64,000 bases of DNA from Brassica napus. Lineage: Eukaryota > Streptophyta > Magnoliopsida > Brassicales > Brassicaceae. The translations under genes and the position numbers were made by a program. The notes beneath the pieces are model-generated. The model was not told the origin of the DNA. It searched no databases and saw only the letters and a program-made list of their open reading frames with translations. This document shows positions 12,795-23,774 of the stretch, piece by piece. Within the stretch, counting starts at the first letter, position 1. Every line of letters starts with the position of its first letter. Location: the NCBI RefSeq assembly GCF_020379485.1, contig NC_063439.1:24924098-24988097 (forward strand), written 5' to 3'.

Positions 12795-14396
12795 CTAGAT
12801 CTTGACCCGCACGACCGTGCGGATGTTCTTTAATAGTGAAATATTTTAGATTATGCAATAAAATATATCAATAAATTAATATAATTTGGTTTTATATATT
12901 CTTTAATTTTATAATAATATTTGTGTGGCGTATAATATTATTATTACAAAATTTATATTTTTGTGACAAAAATTATTTTGAAAACATTATTATGTAACAA
13001 TACTGATTTACATACTTTTTGTTTTATTTCTAAATTTGAAACATATGTAAAACTAAATTAAGTTGAAACCTACATAATAGAGAATTTGGCATATAGTTAT
13101 TACTTAAACTAATTTAGTATAGTTGTTTAAATAATAAACTGTATTTTTTTTTAACTTAAGGGAATACACAGACGTTAATAATAGTAGAATAAAGTCTTAT
13201 ATATACGATATGAATAAAGATCAAATGTTTCATCTATGAAAGAAGGGGTAAATTAGTTGTATTACATGGTAAAAACATTTAAAAGTGTGATTTCTAAGTG
13301 GTCTAAATTAAAAAATCACCCATGAAATAAATCATAATTTTTGGGCTAAATTTATAAGAATTTTTATTTTTAAATTAGAAATTGAAATGAATATTTCTTT
13401 TTTAAATCATCTTTTAAAATACGTCTTAAATTTAATTTTGAAAAACAAATCAATTTAAAATTGTTATTATCGTTAAAATATTATTAAAAGTATTTTATAT
13501 AATTATTTTTTTAATCAAAACTAAACTAAAATTTAGTTTCTAATTATACTTTGTGATAATTAAAAATTTAATTAACAAATTTCGAAAAAATATTTAAAAA
13601 TATTTTGTTAGACATTTCTTTAAGATATTTATTAGTATTTCAAATAGAAATAAAGATATTAAAAGATATAATAATTAAGTTAAATTTAATAAATTTTCTT
13701 AGGATGGTCCAAATAAAAAAACCATACATAAAAAAAGTCATGACTTCTGTTTTGATACAAAATATTATTAAAAGTATTTTATATAATTATTAATTTTTTA
13801 CAATCAAAACAAAACTAAAATTTGTTTCTAATTATACTTTGTGATAATTAAAAATTTAATTAACAAAATTCAAAAATATATTTTAAAAAGGTTTTAAAAG
13901 ATATTTAAAATATTTTTCTAGACATTTCTTTAATATATTTATTAGTATTTCAAATAAAAATAAAGATATTAAAAGATATTATAATTAACTTATCTAAAAT
14001 TTAATAAATTTTCTTAGGATGGTCCAAATTAAAAAAAAATCATACATTAAAAAAATCATGACTTTTGGTTTGATATAAAATATTATTAAAATTATTTCAT
14101 ATAATTATTAATTTTTTATACAATCAAAACTAAACTAAAATTTAATTTCTAATTATACTTTGTGATAATTAAAAATTTAATTAACAAATTTCGAAAATAT
14201 ATTTTAAAAAGATTCTAAAAGATATTTAAAAGATTTTGTTAGATATTTCTTTAAGATATTTATGAGTATTTTAAATAAAATAAAATTATTAAAAAAATTA
14301 TAATTAAGTTATTTAATAATTTAATAATTTTTCTTAAGATGATCCAAATAAAAAAATCATACATGAAAGAAGTCATGACTTTTGTTTTAATATATA
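12795..14396 (-). mobile_element. Helitron with three tandem 5'-end modules
   Basis: On the minus strand the 3' terminus is the perfect hairpin CCGCACGGTCGTGCGG followed by GTCAAGAT and CTAG (plus coordinates 12795-12798), next to a T. The opposite end near 14396 has the family's 5' signature (ATATATTAAAACAAAAGTCA) but its first bases are degraded, so this boundary is approximate. Three copies of a roughly 315-bp module, each ending in the same 5'-end-like text around the word TCATGACTT, are found near 13738, 14057 and 14370. Confidence 0.65.
13480..14390 (-). repeat. Three tandem ~315-bp modules within the Helitron
   Basis: Recognisable copies start near 13480, 13766 and 14083. Each runs from ATTAAAA(G/T)TATTT(T/C)ATATAA through TAATTATACTTTGTGATAAT to GTCATGACTT. 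The spacing between equivalent TCATGACTT words is about 319 and 313 bp. The copies differ by many substitutions and small indels, so the amplification is not recent. Confidence 0.75.
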
Positions 14397-14532
14397 AATT
14401 AGTCTCTCACAAATATAGTAATGATATATAACCATATTGTAATTAAATTTAATCTCTAAAAAGTTAGATTAAATAATAGGGAAAATTGGCATTCATACCA
14501 TAAATCGAGCCTCTAATTAGAGTTTTGCCTCT

Positions 14533-14550
14533 TGTCGACAAAAAAAAAAA
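14533..14550 (+). mobile_element. Micro poly(A) insertion with 17-bp TSD
   Basis: TGTCGAC plus eleven A residues sits between perfect 17-bp copies of ATTAGAGTTTTGCCTCT (14516-14532 and 14551-14567). The GAC-poly(A) terminus equals that of the LINE at 26101-27296. It lies inside the left TIR zone of the outer MULE and therefore postdates it. Confidence 0.8.
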
Positions 14551-14901
14551 ATTAGAGTTTTGCCTCTGATATGACATTAATAATTTTATTCCGGAATTAA
14601 CCTTACCAAAACATTGGCGAACGCATAGGTAGCTTTGTCAGTTCACTCAGCGCATGTCAGTGTGTCAGCCTACTTGCCATAGCCCTTCATTCTTACCCCA
14701 TTCTAGCTATTTCTCTATCCTCTTACTCTAGGCTCTAGCTCTCTCTCTCTCCTTACTATCTCATAAGAAGAAAAAAAATCGTTGTTAATCGTCTTTCTCC
14801 TCACTCTCTTTGATTTCTTATCCCCATAACATAAACCAATCGATTGACTAATCGTCAATGTTTTCTCATCCTCTTTGTTTTCTTCTTAGCTTTTTTTGAT
14901 T

Positions 14902-17633
14902 ATGTCTTTTTCAATTATGAAGATCTTTATAATCGGAAAAATGGATGAGGATGTCATCTCAGGTTCGTTTGAAATACTTATCTCTTTTTTTTTCGTCTAA
15001 CATGCACCGTGAAATGATTTTTACTAAGTTGGATTCGAACTTGATTTTATTGTTTACTTTTGATTTTATTGTTTACTATTGAGAAACATTCCACATCGGA
15101 TATATAAGAATTAATCTACTACTATATAAAGAGTTAGAGTCAATCCACTCATTACCAATTGGTTTTAAGTTGGAAGCACATAATAAACCTGAATCTAACA
15201 TGGTATCAGAGCCCAGATCCTAATAAGTTAAACCCCTAATTAATATTAATCCTACCCGACCGGGTATATAGATCATAATTGACTCGCTCGACCGAGTATA
15301 ACTGTCTTAAAAAAAGTTTCTGAGATTTCTAGCCGATAAGAGCCATCATCTCGAGGATGGGTATTAAGGGATATGTATCCCACATTGAAAAATCAATGGG
15401 ACATTAAGTAATATATAAAGGGTTAGGGCCAATCCACTAATTGCCAATTGGTTTTGAATTGGAAGCCCATAATAAATCCGAATCTAACATGGTATCAGAG
15501 TCCAGATCCTAATAAGTTAAACCCCTAATTAATATTAAGGAAAATTGATCGCTGGCTACATGAAGTATTGGCCATCACATGGCTAACCATGCAAACTAAA
15601 CTAAAGTATACATAGCTACATGAAGTATATGTTATGCATGACAACATCCCTCAACTTAATGATGTTATGTATTTAACATCACAAGTTTAATTTCATTCAT
15701 CCAAAAATTGATGTGGATGTTAGAGACCGTTTAAATATCTTATTTCATAAATTAAATATAACTAATCTGACCGTAGTTTAACTAAAATTAGATTTTAATC
15801 CGCATTTTAAAAGCATAAGATTATTTTTTCTTAAATTAATTTACAAAATCAATATGTTTCAATATTTTTTGATAACTAGTATTTTAGCATTTGAAAACTA
15901 TATAATTATATTATTTATATTTATGTTAAATTTAAAAGTTATATAAGATATTATTTTATTTTTTAATTATAAAACTTATTTGACGTCAATCTAACATTTT
16001 ATTTGTTTAAAACTTATTTGATGTCAACTTAAATCAAATATTATCTCGTGTATATAGTTATTAATTATATACTTTTAAGAATAAAAGTAATCAAATAATA
16101 CAAATCTAATATTAAAGTTTTATTAAGTTTAAATGAATTAAGTTTTTTTATGAAAATATAAATAAAATAATTCATTAATTTAATAAATTTTATATTAAAC
16201 AAATAAAATGTTAGAGTCAATAAATAGACATCAAATAAGTTTTATAATAATAAAAAATTATAAGATAAGTATATATCACAAAATTAATAAAATGAATTAC
16301 AGAAATATTATTAAAATTTAGTAACAAAACAGATTAGAATAATTAAAAACAAAATTAAATAATCCTATATAACTTTTATATTTAATATAAATAAAATAAT
16401 ATAATTATATAGTTATCAAATACACTAAAACAAAAAGGTTAAAACACTACTTATAAAAAATATTAAAAATATTGTTTTTGTAAATTAAATTTTGTTAAAA
16501 ATATTCTTATGCTTTTAAAACGCGGATTAAAACACAATTTAAGTTACATTACGGTTAGATTGATTATATTTTAATTGATGAAACAAAATATTTAAACAGT
16601 CTCAAACATCTACATCAGCTTTTGAATAAACAAAATTAAACTTGTGATGTTAACTACATAACATCATTAAGTTGATGGATGTTGTCATGCATAACTTATA
16701 CTTCGTGTAGCTAGATATACATTAATTTAGTTTGCATGGTTAGCCATGTGATGACCGATACTTCATGTAGTCAGCAATCATTTTCCTAATATTAATCCTA
16801 CCCGACCGGGTATATAGGTCGTAATTGACTCGCTCGACCGAGTATAACTGTCTTAAAAAAAGTTTCCGAGATTTCTGACCGATAAGAGCCATCATCTCGA
16901 GGAGGGGTATTAAGGGATATGTATCCCACATTGAAAAATCAATGGGACATTAAGTAATATATAAAGGGTTAGGGCCAATCCACTAATTGCCAATTGGTTT
17001 TAAGTTGGAAGCCAATAATAAACCCGAAACTAACATGGTATCAGAGCGATAAGATCATTTGACCTAATTTACAACAATTACTACTACTATACCAATGTTG
17101 GGCCCTCTGTGGATGTTATTCCCACATTGTCCACGCTTCAGACCTAGATGTCTGAGCGTGAGGGAGGGTATTGATGAGAAACATCCCACATCAGATATAT
17201 AAGAATTAATCTACTACTATATAAAGGGTTAGAGTCAATCCACTCATTACCCATTGGTTTTAAGTTGGAAGCCCATAATAAACTTGAATCTAACATTTAC
17301 TGAATTAATTTTTGTGTTTAATTTTGTTTTAAAGCTTTAATAGTTGATGATATATCTTTTTGAGTTTTTGACATTTAGTTCTTTTTCGCATATCAAAATC
17401 ATATGAAATTCTAAATTCATTTTATGTATTTGATTTTTCTACTTAAAACTTTTATATTTGATGATTATCTTCTTTGATTGATGGTCATTTAGTTCTCAGT
17501 TTAATTACATCAAAATCATATAAAAATGTTTGGCGGTGTAGGTGAAACTTGCACTGGATCTGGAAACATATTCGTTGATGAAGTCTCTTCCTTAGATCGG
17601 GAAGCTGTTTCTAAAGAACAAAGCGGAAACTAG
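14902..17633 (+). CDS. Small two-exon frame carried by the MULE (unidentified)
   Basis: Exon 1 (14902-14962) and exon 2 (17542-17633) join in frame across GT...AG ends to give a 50-residue product, starting MSFSIMKIF, with MDEDVISGETC over the splice junction and ending SKEQSGN. A CT-rich leader precedes it. Removing the TRIM complex that sits in the intron leaves an original intron of about 350 bp. I do not recognise the peptide. It may be a captured host-gene fragment (Pack-MULE style), a remnant of a MULE-encoded protein, or chance. The agreement of donor, acceptor, phase and stop is the only support. Confidence 0.3.
15077..17295 (+). mobile_element. Composite multi-LTR TRIM retrotransposon, 5-bp TSD
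   Basis: A terminal-repeat retrotransposon in miniature with four LTRs in the order A-B-B-A. LTR-A occupies 15077-15200 and 17169-17295; LTR-B occupies 15362-15489 and 16908-17035. Every LTR but the last is followed by a tRNA-Met-type primer site (TGGTATCAGAG), and every LTR but the first is preceded by a purine tract (GAGGATGGG, GAGGAGGGG, GTGAGGGAGGG). The outer duplication is TTTAC (15072-15076, 17296-17300). The LTRs share a CAATTGGTTTTAAGTTGGAAG core. There is no gag or pol. The first two internal segments are homologous to each other; the third differs. A foldback MULE interrupts the second. Confidence 0.85.
15539..16786. mobile_element. Foldback MULE nested in the TRIM, 9-bp TSD
   Basis: A 1248-bp element with a 9-bp duplication TAATATTAA (15530-15538, 16787-16795). 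The left end reads GGAAAATTGATCGCTGGCTA and the right end, inward, GGAAAATGATTGCTGACTA. The match continues, with scattered mismatches, through most of each half, so nearly the whole element can fold into one hairpin with arms of about 600 bp. It has no coding capacity. Confidence 0.85.
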
Positions 17634-17819
17634 AGAGGAGACGAGCGACTTCGTGATGTTTTTTATGTGGATTATATTTGTGTTATCAGGCATTAAACTT
17701 GTTATCCAATCATGTTTTAGTGAATCTTCAGTTTTATGTCGCCATTTGAGATAAATGTTTTGTTGGCTGTTACTTTTTTATTGTTTCTAATTAATAATAT
17801 GTGGTAAAGTGTTACAAAC

Positions 17820-18270
17820 TATGTGTCGTTAGTAGATATATGGTTGGTTAGATGATACATGACATGTTAGGTGCTACAATTGGCTTGGTACTTGATTAAT
17901 TAGCAGATACTTATTTGTTATCAGATATATGTTTTCGTAGTAGATACATTATTTTTTTTATCATGTATGTTGTTGATTCTTTTAATAATCTACACATAGT
18001 TATGTTTACTTAACAAAACATATCGTATCGTTTGTTAGATGGTACTTGGGTTGAGGCATTATTTGTTAGTTAATACATTGTCTGATTAATGAATTGTTAT
18101 ATGAAAATGTATTTGTTACCTGATACATGTTCTGTTAGCTGATGCATAGTTTGTTATCTGATAAATGGACTAATACATTATTTGTGAGCTCAGTATCTTG
18201 TTTGATAAATGGTTTGTTATATGATACACAGTTTGTTATCCGATACATGTTTTGTTAGCTGATAATTTTT
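17820..18270 (+). repeat. Phrase array, unit about TGTTAnCTGATACATnnTT
   Basis: A field of degenerate copies of a 19-20 bp phrase, clearest at 18115-18270 (GTTACCTGATACATGTTCT, GTTAGCTGATGCATAGTTT, GTTATCTGATAAATGG and so on). Spacing becomes irregular to the left. It lies downstream of the second MULE-carried exon. It has no spacers and so is not a CRISPR. Confidence 0.6.
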
Positions 18271-19190
18271 AAAAGCTAAAAATTTATAATATTTGCTAAC
18301 TAAAAAAATACTAACTAGAACATATGTTTTCAAAAGCGGATTCTTTTTGACTTATGATACACCACTACATGAATTATGGATTTTTCACCTATTTTTTTGA
18401 ATCTTTGACGGAATCTTTGTAAAAAATAATCATAGTTTCATTAGATCTTAATAAAAAGTATTGAAAATCAAGTTTTAAATCTGAGTTTTTTTTCTTCTGA
18501 GAAATGAAAGAGATAAAGATGAATACCAAATTTCTACAAAGATAAAAAATAAAAAACTATAAAATTGACTCAAAAACCAGAAAAACATATTATATGTAAA
18601 TTATTCAATAATAAGAAAAGAAGTTGAAGTACTTTTACAGATAAAAATTATATGAAAAAAAATGTAGGAAGAAAAAAATGAGTTGTGTTCAAATGAAAAA
18701 AAGGAAGAAGAAAATGAGTTGCACAAAAAAAAATAGTGGGGTGAGAAGAAAAAGAGTGCATCAGACGAGTGGATGAGAAGAGTTGTAGCTGCTTACTTAC
18801 CTACGCTGACACACTTACAATATGGTATCTGCAGGTGGATCTTTTGAAGTCAGACATACCTAACACAAGCACAACACATCCTGTCCATCGGAAGGGTAAA
18901 TATGTAAGTATTGCAACTCAATTGTAGAGCTTGGACCTTTATTGTCACACCATGGATAAGTCTCTAATTTAGGCCTCCATTAAAGGTAATATCTTAATTC
19001 TTCCTAAATAATAGGCTGACACTTGCAGAAAAAAAACTCTCAACTTTGTGTTAGAGTCTTTTCGTAGAGGGACGTTTCAATCCAATTCTCTTACTTTTCT
19101 TCTCTCTCTCATGCTATGTGTATTTGTTTTATTATTTAATTCTGTAGAGACTCTTTCAAATATCACCTGCTGTGGATGACTTAATATTCT

Positions 19191-19211
19191 TTTTTTTTTT
19201 TTTGATCAACT
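19191..19211 (-). mobile_element. Micro poly(A) insertion with 15-bp TSD
   Basis: A T run plus GATCAACT is flanked by perfect 15-bp copies ATGACTTAATATTCT (19176-19190, 19212-19226). On the minus strand it reads AGTTGATC followed by poly(A). Confidence 0.8.
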
Positions 19212-19396
19212 ATGACTTAATATTCTCACTTTGTATAAACGTTTGATGTTTAAAACTATTCACACGTATTAAGAAAATTAAATATTTACTTTGGTCTATT
19301 GCTTTTTTTTAATTAGTTTAAGGTTTTATCTGATCAAAAAATTCAACCATTTAGATATTTATATTTTACTTTTAAATCAAAATGCACTAGTTAAAA

Positions 19397-19945
19397 CTAT
19401 ATAATATCATTGAAGGCTGGATTCAAGGTAAGCAACAAACCAAACACTTGATCCTGCTCATGCCTCTCCATGAGTGTAGTCTCATCAGTAGTATTTGGCC
19501 TCAATATTTCTAGTTCAGACCATAAGGCCTTGAACTTTCCCAAGTGTTTTGTGAACTCCACTTCTTGTTGCACCAGCGTGTTGATGGGTCTCTTCACCTC
19601 AAACACTTTGCTCAGATTGGATGTGTTCCCATAGACCTTTTGGAATGTCTCCCATAGGTCCTTTGGCGTCTCACAGTAGCTGTAGGCCTCCAAGATTGAA
19701 CCTTCAAGTGATCCATGTAGCACAGATAGCACCACCAAGTCATCTTGCGCTCACTTCTCTTGATCAACCAAAGTTAGCTCTCCCACGCCTCCTCCTTCTC
19801 TAGCAACGGGTTTTGGAGCTCCATATGAGATGTGACTCCATAAACCCTTGCTCCCAACAGCTGTCTTAACTAACTGTGACCACAACAAGTAGTTTCATCT
19901 TTCTTTCAAAGTAACCGGAACACTCATTGCTTTGCTACCTTCCAT
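19397..19945 (-). pseudogene. Ty1/Copia gag remnant
   Basis: From an ATG at 19945 the minus strand encodes MEGSKAMSVPVTLKER*NYLLWSQ, then a second in-frame stop after LVDQEK, then an open stretch with the Copia gag (UBN2/retrotran_gag) pattern PKDLWETFQKVYGN...LGKFKALWSELEIL...FGLLLTLNPAFNDI. A tRNA-Met-type primer site (TGGTATCAGAGC on minus) lies at 20040-20051, just upstream, and part of an LTR follows it to about 20180. Protease, integrase and reverse transcriptase are missing, and the two stops show that it is dead. Confidence 0.8.
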
Positions 19946-20051
19946 CTTGTTTTCTTTGAACCGAATGAACTTCTAAAGTTTAGATCTTGAAATGGAGCTG
20001 AATATTTGCGAGATTAGAAACCAGAATGTGAGCAACCTAGCTCTGATACCA

Positions 20052-20180
20052 TAAGATTTTACAAGAAATAATAGAAATGTGTTTAGAGAATGAGAGATTA
20101 CAAGAGATTAAGATGAGTTTAGTGAAGAATCATGATGAGCAAGTATGAACTAGACAGAGAATGACTCAAACTGTTACTAA
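20052..20180 (-). repeat. Probable 5' LTR fragment of the Copia remnant
   Basis: The AT-rich sequence directly beyond the primer site, in the position of the 5' LTR. Without a second copy the outer boundary cannot be set. Confidence 0.35.
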
Positions 20181-20349
20181 TTAGTATATAGTGACAACAT
20201 TTCATCTATTTTATTCGAGATTTTTCAATTTTTGTTAAATTATTACATTACATTCTTAATTTTACATTATACAGTTTATACTTTTAAGTTTTATTAACTA
20301 TATTAGTCATATTATTATGATAAACAAACATCGAACATATTTTTACAAA

Positions 20350-21030
20350 GCTAAGATGTTAAAATGTTGGTACAACCCCTAAAACTAGACATATAAAGAA
20401 TTAATATAATTTTTATTATATATTAGACTAGTATTACTGGTACAACTTTGATATTTCAGAAATTGCAAAAACCCAATTTAGTATTACCTATGAAAAAAAC
20501 AATTAAATATCACAATTGGTACGCACTCAGAAAGTTTTCTTAATTTATTTTAAGTTTTGGAAAAAAGTTCAAAATTACTACACAACTCGAGAAGTTACAT
20601 GATCTACTTTATACTTTTTAGGTTTGTTAACTTGTTTGTCCACATAATTTTTAGAAAACACGCATGAAATGTATTTTTACAAAATTGATGATTTCATTGT
20701 AACTGGACAAAGGTATGAAAACATAAATAAGTTGTACCATTGAAGTAACTATATTTATTATGTGGTACAACTAATATTTTTGTTTTACTGCCAAAGTACA
20801 ACTATGCACAAAGTGGTACAACTCAAAATTAGTATAACTATGCACAGCCGGTACAACTAAAAAACTGCTACAATTACTTGTTATTTTATTTAGTATTGTT
20901 TTAAATGTGCTTCACGTTTTAAATGTGTATCATGTTTTAAACATTTTGTTTGAAACACTAATGTCGGGTAGTTGTACTAGTTGTACCATTCGTATATATT
21001 ATTGTGTAGTTGAACTTGTTGCGTTAGTTA
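20350..21030. repeat. Phrase array built on GTACAACT / AGTTGTAC
   Basis: The word GTACAACT or its complement recurs about a dozen times at irregular spacing (20374, 20444, 20763, 20797, 20814, 20850 and onward), often as GGTACAACT, in otherwise AT-rich DNA. A second field occurs at about 21700-21850. Confidence 0.5.
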
Positions 21031-21043
21031 TACCAAAATACAT

Positions 21044-21577
21044 CTAAATTTTGGGTTGACTTGATGATTTATGGGGCTTACTAGTGGGCTGAGATGGAGA
21101 AGCCATTGATGGTTCCGGGAAAAGATCGCGTTGAGGGTCCATTGGAGATGTGGTTTCTCTCTCGCAGTTCCGTGCCCGCTTGTTTGGATGTGACGAAGAC
21201 CCGCTGTGGACACCACTGTCGAGCTTCCTCTTCTTCACCACGACTTCACTCTTCTTTGTTGCATCCCTCTTTTTCTTCATTGCATATTTCTTCTTTTTCG
21301 CTGAGGCATCTCTTTTCTTCACAATAGAGGCTTTATTTTTTTTTATCAACGGTGGTCACTCTTACTCATCGTCGACGCTCCCTCCTTCTTCTTTTTCCAT
21401 TGACTCATGTTTTTTGGAATCATCGTTGAATACTTTTCTTGCTCCGCATCTGTCTTTTTGGCCTTTAGAACAAAAAGATGAAGATTTTTTTCGGAAAATA
21501 GTTAAACTAGTATAAATAGTACAACATGTAAATAATTCATTATCCAATTCAAATATTATTAAAGATCTAGTTTTCAT
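21044..21577 (-). pseudogene. Lys-rich and acidic ORF remnant between phrase arrays
   Basis: The minus strand holds an acidic stretch (ESMEKEEGGSVDDE, ending near 21362), then a very basic stretch with bipartite-like clusters (KKRDASAKKKKYAMKKKRD, VVVKKRKLDSG), ending in a Ser/Pro-rich tail before a stop at 21044. It could be a nuclear protein C-terminus. I do not recognise it. Stops between the two stretches and the lack of splice support argue for a relic. It is bracketed by the GTACAACT phrase fields. Confidence 0.3.
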
Positions 21578-21699
21578 GTATTTGATACATGCAGGCGGAG
21601 GAAGATTAGACCAACATGTTTAATTGGTTCTACATCATCTTTTTCTAGTATCTTTATACGCTAAAAACAAAAAACAAAAATCACCATATTATTTGTAAA

Positions 21700-21850
21700 C
21701 TTGTACTAGTTATACAAGTTTTTCTTGTATAAGCTATATTGGTTATACTAAATATATTTATACTAGTTATACTTATTTTGGTTGTACTAATTTGATTTGT
21801 ACTAGTTGTACCATTTGGAGTTCAACTAGTTGTGTTAGTTATACTATGCG
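21700..21850 (+). repeat. Phrase array, unit about TTGTACTAGTTGTACCA
   Basis: Degenerate repeats of ACTAGTTGTACC / CTAGTTATACT, each about 16-18 bp. They are related to the GTACAACT field on the other side of the Lys-rich remnant. Confidence 0.5.
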
Positions 21851-22179
21851 TTCTTCTTTATTTTGAATTTCGTTCCTAAAATATGAAATTTGATTCAAAA
21901 TAAGATACAATTGATTAAATATGACTATCGGTTAGTCGATTTAGGTTAAGAAAAAAAACTGGTGGATGGTTGAATTTTTTTTTTTTTTTTTTAAGGTGAA
22001 AGAACATTAGTGGAGAAGAAAGAGGAGGAAGAAGAAGATTAGGACTAAAGTTCGGTCGGGTTTGGTTCTTGATCTAGTTCAAAATTTAGGTAGGATAGTA
22101 ATGTTATAGGTTAGTAAATAATAAATATGTTTAAGTTATTCGGTCTCATGGTCTTTTCTCCCTAATTTTCATTTTTTAA

Positions 22180-23774
22180 TCTTATGTATTAAAACAGAAG
22201 TCACTACTTCTTTCATGTGTGATTTGTTTTTAATTTGGACCATCACTTAGAAATCTTATAAAATGTATTTTATTAAGACTAATAATAATCTTTAAAATAC
22301 TTTAATCATAATATCTTTTGATATCTTTTCATTTTAAATATAAATATATTTATTTAAAAATTCTAAAAAATCTGTTTTACAAGATTTTTACAAGATCTTC
22401 ATTTTTGAAATTATATTTAAATATTTTCACTAATTTTGAAATTAGTTTGAAGTATTATTATACATTAATAAATTCAGTAATCGTTTATAAGATGAAAATT
22501 AAAATAAAATCTGTAATATTTTATATATTATATAATCATAATCAATCATATTAAAATAAAATTATTATATTGAGCTAAATGTAATAAAATTGTATTAGAT
22601 TTATAAATTTTATATATTTTATTTTCGTAAGTATAAATATTTATGTTCAAAAATAAAAGCTAATACGTTGGTAAGATGGGTTAACATTAGCAAACTATAT
22701 AATACATGTATAAAAATTAACATGTATTTCTTTAAAGCTTATAATATAAAATATTTTTAACTACTTTAATCATAATATATTTTCATTTTAAATATAATAT
22801 ATATTTATATATTCTATTTTAAAAATTCTAATAAATCTGTGTAAAAATATTTTAACAATAATTTAATGTATTTTAAGTTATCGTTTATATAATGAAAAAT
22901 AAATAAATTATATCCTATTTTATCTACTTTATAGTTATGATCATGTTAAAATACAATTATTATACTTAAATAAATATGATAAAAGTATATTCAATTGATA
23001 AATTTATAAGTTTTATTTTCATAAATTTAAATTATTTATTTGAAAAATATAATATGATGATAGAATGGCTTAAAATTAGCAAACCATATAATGGATGTCT
23101 AAAAATTAACATATCTTAGATTTTTGTATATACAATAATATATTATCTAAAATGAATAAGCATAAAAAATATTAGTTAAAAGAAATACAGCTTTGAAACA
23201 CGGATCAGAATTTAGTATAAATTAAATATAAAATAATTTTCAAATATGTTTTCTCATGAATATATTAATTTGCTTAATAACTAAATGCAAATACAATAAG
23301 ATAAATATATAATAAGAAGTGAAAATACATACAGTTTTAAACAATTGATTAATTATGACATGTAAATTATAAAATTATTGTATTTTAAATAGTTATATAA
23401 ATATTTAAGTATATGATTAATGTTAAAAATATATACCACTAATGTTTAAAAACAATAATTTATGTATAATAATTTATGTATAATAAGTTAAAAATATATA
23501 CCATTTAAGTATATTAATTTGCTTAATAACTAAATGTAAATACAATAAGATAAATATATAATAAGAAGTAAAAATATATACGGTTTTAAACAATTGATTA
23601 ATTATAATATGTAAATTATAAAATTATTGTATTTGAAATAGTTTTATAAACATTTAAGTATATGATTAACGTTAAAAATATATACTACTAATGTTTAAAA
23701 CAATATTTTATTTATAGAAAAGTGAAAACAAACATCTACGCGGTTACGATTTTTTTGATTATTTTTAAATCTAG
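22180..23774 (+). mobile_element. Helitron with double terminator and internal duplication
   Basis: The 5' end TCTTATGTATTAAAACAGAA follows an A. The 3' end is a degraded hairpin (ACGCGGTTACG) and CTAG at 23771-23774 before T. A second, older terminator-like text (CTTTGAAACACGGATCAGAATTTAG) lies at 23191-23214. Positions 23264-23512 and 23513-23760 form a tandem duplication of about 249 bp. The element matches the Helitron at 32243-33569 on the opposite strand over nearly its whole length. Confidence 0.7.

Larger units (their letters stand above)
14479..19004 (+). mobile_element. Mutator-like element (outer MULE), 9-bp TSD
   Basis: Perfect 9-bp duplications TAAATAATA flank the element (14470-14478 and 19005-19013). 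The ends start GGGAAAATTGGCATTCATAC on the left and, inward from the right, GGAAGAATTAAGATATTACC. They are followed by loosely matching subterminal text (CCTCTAATTAGAG / CCTAAATTAGAG), so the TIRs are old and diverged. Inside are a CT-rich leader, a small two-exon frame (14902-17633), a phrase-repeat field (about 17820-18270) and a nested TRIM complex. No MURA transposase is present, so it is non-autonomous. Confidence 0.75.

Noticed and set aside
21094..21515. Plus-strand Ser/Phe-rich open frames
   Set aside because: Shadows of the Lys-rich minus-strand remnant; AAG/AAA runs read as CTT/TTT on the other strand.
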